A stretch of 64,000 nt of DNA from Chryseobacterium viscerum (lineage in GTDB: Bacteria > Bacteroidota > Bacteroidia > Flavobacteriales > Weeksellaceae). A program made the position numbers and the translations under genes. The stretch is taken from NCBI RefSeq assembly GCF_025949665.1, contig NZ_JAPDFT010000001.1:1550001-1614000 (forward strand). Reading direction: 5' to 3'. Each line of letters opens with the position of its first letter. Position 1 is the stretch's first letter. Below, one piece after another: positions 60,079 to 64,000 of the stretch. The notes beneath the pieces are model-generated. The model worked only from the letters and a program-made list of their open reading frames with translations, had not been told where the DNA came from and made no database searches.

Positions 60079-60198
60079 TTTGTTGAATCCAAAGGGGAAT
60101 GTTGAGAAATTGCAATAAATAGCAAAGACCGGTAAGATTTCCAGAAAATCTTTTTATCTTTAAATACTTTAATCTTTTAATTTCTCAATATTCGTACA

Positions 60199-60229
60199 TT
60201 GTCATATTTTATCTAAAATAGTATATTTG
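60199..60229 (+). promoter_or_regulatory. udk promoter
   Basis: -33 TTG (60199-60201), a 20-base spacer and -7 TATATTTG (60222-60229). ATG 27 bases downstream. Confidence 0.7.
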
Positions 60230-60256
60230 TACCAACTATAAAGAAACAAAAAAATA

Positions 60257-60871
60257 ATGCTTGTAATAGGAATTGCCGGTGGTACAGGATCTGGCAAAAC
60301 TACAGTTGTTGACAAGATACTTCAGCAGCTTGATATTGAGGGAATGAATATCCTCTCTCAGGATAATTATTATCACGACAACCAAGGTCTTACATTGACG
60401 GAAAGAGAAGCTCTGAATTATGACCATCCCAAGTCGATAGATTTTGAACTATTAATAAAACATGTGAAAGCTTTAAAGAATAATGAGCCTATTGAACAGC
60501 CTATTTACAGCTTTGTCACTCATTCCAGAACAGGAGATCATGTCACTGTAGAACCTAAAAACGTATTGGTAGTAGAAGGAATTTTGGTTCTTACCAATAA
60601 AGAATTACTGAAAGAATTTGATTTGAAAGTATTCGTTCATGCAGATTCTGACGAAAGGCTGATCAGGAGGATCAGGAGAGATACCCAGGAAAGAGGAAGA
60701 GATCTGAGCGAAGTATTACACCGTTATCAGACTACCTTGAAACCAATGCACCAGGAATTCATAGAACCATCTAAAAATGATGCCGATCTTATTATCCCCA
60801 ATATGAAGCAGAATTCTGTAGCGATTGATTTTTTAACTACTGTTATTAAAAACTCGTTGAAAAAACATTAA
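60257..60871 (+). CDS. udk: uridine kinase
   Basis: 204 residues. P-loop MLVIGIAGGTGSGKTTVVDK; DNYYHDNQGLTLTEREALNY, DHPKSIDFELLIKHVKALKN, VLVVEGILVLTNKELLKEFD and LKVFVHADSDERLIRRIRRD with ERGRDLSEVL. Phosphorylates uridine and cytidine in pyrimidine salvage. The next gene starts 3 bases after the stop. Confidence 0.95.
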   Translation: MLVIGIAGGTGSGKTTVVDKILQQLDIEGMNILSQDNYYHDNQGLTLTEREALNYDHPKSIDFELLIKHVKALKNNEPIEQPIYSFVTHSRTGDHVTVEPKNVLVVEGILVLTNKELLKEFDLKVFVHADSDERLIRRIRRDTQERGRDLSEVLHRYQTTLKPMHQEFIEPSKNDADLIIPNMKQNSVAIDFLTTVIKNSLKKH

Positions 60872-60874
60872 AAA

Positions 60875-61231
60875 ATGGAAGAAAACAACCTTATCAAAGA
60901 CATTCAGCCAAAATCTGAAACATTCAAACTTATACAGAAATATGTTTTGAACAAGTATACCATTACGATCTGTCTGTTTTTGGTATGGATGATTTTTTTC
61001 GATAAAACCTCATTTCTTGTAATTAATGAACTGAACGGTGAAATCAGGAAATATGAAGAGCAGCTCGACTTCTACAAAAAAGAATACGAAAAGAATGATG
61101 CTTTTTATAAAAAACTGATGAACAATAAGTCTGAGAAAGAAAAATACGCAAGAGAAAATTATTTTATGAAAAAACCCAATGAAGAGATCTTCATTTTGGT
61201 GGTAGACAGCACAAAAGTTGCTAAGAAATAA
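60875..61231 (+). CDS. septum formation initiator (DivIC/FtsB-like)
   Basis: 118 residues: cytoplasmic N-tail, one membrane segment (YTITICLFLVWMIFFD, ~29-44), then a coiled coil (NELNGEIRKYEEQLDFYKKE) and a short periplasmic end with the ENYFMKKPNEEIFILVV motif of DivIC/FtsB. A divisome linker between FtsL and FtsQ. Directly follows udk. Confidence 0.85.
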   Translation: MEENNLIKDIQPKSETFKLIQKYVLNKYTITICLFLVWMIFFDKTSFLVINELNGEIRKYEEQLDFYKKEYEKNDAFYKKLMNNKSEKEKYARENYFMKKPNEEIFILVVDSTKVAKK

Positions 61232-61292
61232 TAAAGTTGAATAGAATTACGTCAATGATGAAATTTATTTTTAGTTTTAAAAACTCACTTGC

Positions 61293-61322
61293 AAAGCAAA
61301 ATTCACCATTGACCATTCACAA
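61293..61322. repeat. CATTGACCATTCAC word tract
   Basis: CAAAATTCACCATTGACCAT and TCACAAATA lie in the 103-base gap before mutA. Non-coding short words of the same general type as other intergenic tracts here. Confidence 0.3.
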
Positions 61323-61334
61323 ATAAAAAAACTA

Positions 61335-62498
61335 ATGTCAAATACAGATATATTTTCAAACTGGGAAAATTTAGTCAAAAAACAACTTAAAACAGAGGAT
61401 ATTTACCCTATTTTAGAAAAGCAGAATTTGGAAGGAATAGAAGTGAAGCCTTTTTACACGGAGGTTCAGAAGCCTTTGGTAAATCTGCCCAGAGTTGAAG
61501 AAAGTACCCATTTGGTAGCAAGATACCATGAAAGTCTGGAAGAAGAAGTATTTGCATTTATCCTTGATCAGAATGTAGAAAACCTTGATCAGAAAACTAT
61601 TTTTGTCAATAATAAAGATCTTGCAGGACACATCAGCCCTAAAGAAGAAGATCAGTATTTCTCACTGATTGATATTTTTAATGAAAAAGAAGGAAGCATA
61701 GATGACCAGCTGGCAAAAGAACTATTGGCAAAAGACTTTAAAAGAAATATTTGTGTCGATATTTCTCTGCATCAGAATGCCGGAGCAGCTATTTACCAGC
61801 AGCTTGGTATTGCACTGGCAAAAGCTAAGGAACTGATAGAAATATACGGTGCTGAAATTATAAACAAACTGATCTTCAGAATAGCAGTAGGAGGAAATTA
61901 TTTCTTTGAAATGGCAAAATTGAGAGCCTTTAAAGTCGTTTTCAACCAGCTTTCCAAGGAATATGGTATGGATGAAGTTCCATACATCTTTGCAGAAACT
62001 TCACTAAGAAATAAAGCCGTTTCTGATAATGAAAATAACCTGATCCGTTCTACATTAGAGCTTGCTTCAGCAATGATCGGAGGAGCAGATGCTGTTTTCA
62101 CCAATAATTATCTTGTCAGCAGAAGTACAGATAATTCGGAAGAAATTTCTTTCAAACAGCAGATTGTACTGGCTTACGAAAGTATTATCAATGTATTTGA
62201 GGATGCTTCTAACGGAAGTTATTATATTGAAGACATTACCCAGCAGTTTGCTGAAAAAGCATGGGCTTTGTTCGTTGAAATAGAAGAAGCCGGAGGATAT
62301 CTTGAACTGTTGAAACAGGGAGTGGTTCAGAAAAAGATCTATGATCATGCTATTGAAGAGCAGCAATGGATTGAAGAAGGAAAAATAAAGCTGATCGGAG
62401 TGAATTTATACCCTAAATTAGACGTTAAAAAGTCTATCGGTGATCTATATGACGAAAATGAAATAAAAGCCGTTCGTTGGGCTGAAATGTTTGAATAA
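61335..62498 (+). CDS. mutA: methylmalonyl-CoA mutase small (beta) subunit
   Basis: 387 residues. Barrel of the small subunit of the B12-dependent heterodimeric mutase: ICVDISLHQNAGAAIYQQLG, IALAKAKELIEIYGAEIINK, FRIAVGGNYFFEMAKLRAFK, VPYIFAETSLRNKAVSDNEN, ASAMIGGADAVFTNNYLVSR and IEEAGGYLELLKQGVV. It lacks the B12-binding domain, which the large subunit carries. The large-subunit gene usually follows at once; here a GxxExxY element and a methyltransferase gene come first, so the operon may be split by an insertion. Confidence 0.92.
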   Translation: MSNTDIFSNWENLVKKQLKTEDIYPILEKQNLEGIEVKPFYTEVQKPLVNLPRVEESTHLVARYHESLEEEVFAFILDQNVENLDQKTIFVNNKDLAGHISPKEEDQYFSLIDIFNEKEGSIDDQLAKELLAKDFKRNICVDISLHQNAGAAIYQQLGIALAKAKELIEIYGAEIINKLIFRIAVGGNYFFEMAKLRAFKVVFNQLSKEYGMDEVPYIFAETSLRNKAVSDNENNLIRSTLELASAMIGGADAVFTNNYLVSRSTDNSEEISFKQQIVLAYESIINVFEDASNGSYYIEDITQQFAEKAWALFVEIEEAGGYLELLKQGVVQKKIYDHAIEEQQWIEEGKIKLIGVNLYPKLDVKKSIGDLYDENEIKAVRWAEMFE

Positions 62499-62507
62499 AT
62501 TTAATTG

Positions 62508-62993
62508 CTCCCACAGATTTCTCAGATGACACAGATTTTTACAGTACAACTGTAGAAACTAAATTATACACAAATGAATGAAAATGAGATAAGTTTTTAT
62601 ATCAGGAAATCTATTTTTTCTGTATATAACGAGTTGGGACCAGGTTTATTAGAAAAAGTTTATGAGAAAGTCTTGGCACTTGAATTAAAAAATAACGGTT
62701 TAAGCGTTAAAACTCAAGTTCCAATACCCATAACATTTAAAGGAATTTTTATTGATTCAAGTTTTATTGCTGATATCATTGTTGAAGACAAAGTTATTAT
62801 TGAAATAAAATCAATTCCTGAAATAATTAATGTTCATCACAAGCAGCTCTTAACCTACTTAAAATTAACCAAACTGAAATTAGGAATATTGGCTAATTTC
62901 AATACTGATTATATTGATAAAAGTATTATTCGAAAAATAAACGGAAACATTTAATAAGTACCATAATCTGTGCAATTTGTGAAATCTGTGGGA
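62508..62993. mobile_element. GxxExxY gene unit with about 29-bp terminal inverted repeats
   Basis: Arms at 62508-62537 (CTCCCACAGATTTCTCAGAT and on) and 62965-62993 match inversely at 25 of 29 positions. The unit is 486 bp, holds only the GxxExxY ORF and sits between mutA and the next gene. A gene-less relative of the same arms is at 7694-7762. It looks like a mini-element with its own putative nuclease; target-site duplications are not evident. Confidence 0.7.
62574..62954 (+). CDS. GxxExxY protein, PD-(D/E)XK nuclease-like
   Basis: 126 residues. GxxExxY motif in NELGPGLLEKVYEKVLALEL (Gly24, Glu27, Tyr30), then strand FIADIIVEDK with Asp67 and VIIEIKSIPEI with Glu77-Ile-Lys79, the acidic/E-x-K arrangement of PD-(D/E)XK nucleases. 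Ends in VHHKQLLTYLKLTKLKLGIL. No biochemical role is established in the family. It is enclosed by inverted repeats (see the element entry), which suggests that gene and repeats move together, or that the protein acts on those repeats (inference). Confidence 0.85.
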   Translation: MNENEISFYIRKSIFSVYNELGPGLLEKVYEKVLALELKNNGLSVKTQVPIPITFKGIFIDSSFIADIIVEDKVIIEIKSIPEIINVHHKQLLTYLKLTKLKLGILANFNTDYIDKSIIRKINGNI

Positions 62994-64000
62994 AATAAAT
63001 TATTAGACAAAGAAATCCAAAACTATATCAACGCAAATCTGAATGTAGATTTACATGCATTACTCTTGAAAAAATCACCCTTTCCGGAAGTTTCTATGCA
63101 GGAAATTGTACAGCAGATCAAAGGAAAACAGGTTGCTGAAAGAAAATTTCCTTTTCTCTTGAAAGAAGGGATCATTTTCCCGCCACAGCTTAATCTGGAG
63201 CAGTCATCGTCAGAAAAAACAGCCCTTTATAAATCTGAAATGTTGAAAGGGAATCAGTTTATTGATCTAACAAGTGGTTTTGGTATTGATGCCTATTATC
63301 TGTCTCAAAACTTTGATCATATTACTTTGGTAGAGCAGAATACAGAGCTTTTAGAGATTGTAGCCCATAACTGGAATATTTTGGGACGTCAGGCAAATTT
63401 TATCAACAAAAAGCTTGAAGATTTCCTGAACGAGAATCAGGAACATTTTGATGTCATTTATCTTGATCCGGCCAGAAGAGATCAGCAAAAAAACAAAGTT
63501 TTTCTTTTGGAAGACCTTTCTCCTGATATTCTCGAAATTCAGGGAAAATTGCTGTCTGTTTCCGATCAGGTAGTCATTAAACTCTCCCCACTTATTGATC
63601 TTAAGTATCTTGTGTCAGTGCTGCCAGGTATTTCAAGGATAGAAATTATTGCTCTTAAAAATGATGTAAAAGAAGTTGTTATTGTTTTATCCAATGAAAA
63701 TACAGATGAGATTATCTGCAACTGTGTGAACCTTGAGAGTGGAGAATCTGCCTTTACCTTCAGATTTTGGGAAGAAGAAAGGGCTGAATCAGAGTATTCT
63801 GAGCCTGAAAAATACATTTACATTCCCAATAACTCTATTTTGAAAGCGGGAGTCTTTAATTTGATTTCACTGAAATTCGGACTGAAGAAACTTCATCCTA
63901 ACAGTCATTTTTATACCTCCAATGAAAAGAAGGAAGACTTTCCCGGGAGAATTTTGGAAATGGAACCAGTTGATTCTAAAAATATTAAGAAAAAAGAACA
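62979..64000 (+). CDS. THUMP-like class I methyltransferase, 3' end outside window
   Basis: Open frame to the window edge, about 340 codons. N-terminal helical part (KLLDKEIQNYINANLNVDLH), then the methyltransferase core QFIDLTSGFGIDAYYLSQNF, THLVEQN-type strand and DVIYLDPARRDQQKNKVFLL (DPAR). Likely an rRNA or tRNA base methyltransferase with a THUMP-like C-terminus. There is no ATG: the frame after the TAA at 62964 begins TCT-GTG and offers GTG at 62970, 62979 and 62988, all inside or at the edge of the right inverted repeat, so the native start was probably replaced by the repeat. GTG 62979 is my choice. Window ends before the stop. Confidence 0.8.
   Translation, partial: MKSVGNKLLDKEIQNYINANLNVDLHALLLKKSPFPEVSMQEIVQQIKGKQVAERKFPFLLKEGIIFPPQLNLEQSSSEKTALYKSEMLKGNQFIDLTSGFGIDAYYLSQNFDHITLVEQNTELLEIVAHNWNILGRQANFINKKLEDFLNENQEHFDVIYLDPARRDQQKNKVFLLEDLSPDILEIQGKLLSVSDQVVIKLSPLIDLKYLVSVLPGISRIEIIALKNDVKEVVIVLSNENTDEIICNCVNLESGESAFTFRFWEEERAESEYSEPEKYIYIPNNSILKAGVFNLISLKFGLKKLHPNSHFYTSNEKKEDFPGRILEMEPVDSKNIKKKE

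Noticed and set aside
1..64000. Prophage, tRNA genes or classical insertion sequences
   Set aside because: No integrase, structural phage gene, transposase or cloverleaf sequence was seen in reading the window.

Overview
The window is AT-rich bacterial chromosome that looks like Flavobacteriia of the Chryseobacterium type. The reasons are promoter -7 elements of the Bacteroidetes form TAnnTTTG, few purine-rich ribosome binding sites, an F-type ATPase operon that lacks atpD/atpC, rpsF-rpsR-rplI order, many Sec-targeted outer-membrane beta-barrels, and numerous short hairpin repeats between genes. No rRNA, tRNA, CRISPR array, prophage or classical insertion sequence was seen.

Layout. 1-2.7 kb: two SHOCT-domain proteins around a GNAT acetyltransferase, a methyltransferase and a small membrane-anchored helical protein. 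2.8-17.9 kb: a large amide-bond cluster. It holds isoaspartyl peptidase, cyanophycinase and divergent cyanophycin synthetase CphA. A minus-strand block follows with three ATP-grasp-type proteins, a GCS2 carboxylate-amine ligase, a class I glutamine amidotransferase, two alpha/beta-hydrolases, an M17 aminopeptidase, a MepB-like protein and a small ORF without an ATG. 18.1-23.3 kb: glycogen operon glgB-glgA-(unknown)-glgC. 23.5-29.8 kb: an SRPBCC protein, 2-oxoglutarate dehydrogenase sucA-sucB, apaG and an exonuclease. 30-34.2 kb: glycosyltransferase, lipid acyltransferase, periplasmic thioredoxin-like protein, a Cys-rich double-glycine leader peptide and an aldehyde dehydrogenase. 34.4-39.7 kb: a three-part efflux system (MFS, HlyD/EmrA, TolC) with a divergent AraC regulator. 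40-47 kb: ribosomal proteins, a ClC transporter, an unknown protein, a second 2-oxoacid dehydrogenase E2, a SAM hydrolase-type protein and PhoH. 47.2-51.1 kb: five tandem beta-barrel proteins. 51.1-60 kb: ffh, the atpB-E-F-H-A-G operon, a CorC/HlyC-type protein and clpS. 60.2-64 kb: udk, a DivIC/FtsB-like gene, the methylmalonyl-CoA mutase small subunit, a GxxExxY gene bounded by inverted repeats, and a THUMP-like methyltransferase cut by the window edge.

How the genes fit together. CphA, cyanophycinase and isoaspartyl peptidase are a complete make-and-recycle set for a cyanophycin-like Asp-Arg polymer. The adjoining ATP-grasp/GCS2/amidotransferase/hydrolase block has the enzyme types expected of a second pathway that joins or trims amino-acid units; its product cannot be read from sequence. 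It abuts the glycogen operon through an esterase with a glycogen-binding-like N-terminal domain, so the first 23 kb may be a storage-compound island.

The most interesting structural signals are: (a) a 0.49-kb unit with a PD-(D/E)XK-type GxxExxY gene between about 29-bp inverted repeats, whose right repeat runs into the next gene's start, plus a gene-less miniature of the same repeat pair at 7.7 kb; (b) the amide-ligase block and its ATG-less small ORF; (c) a Cys-rich GG-leader peptide gene; (d) several families of degenerate short-word repeats between genes; and (e) tandem beta-barrel genes that appear to have been duplicated together with their terminators.
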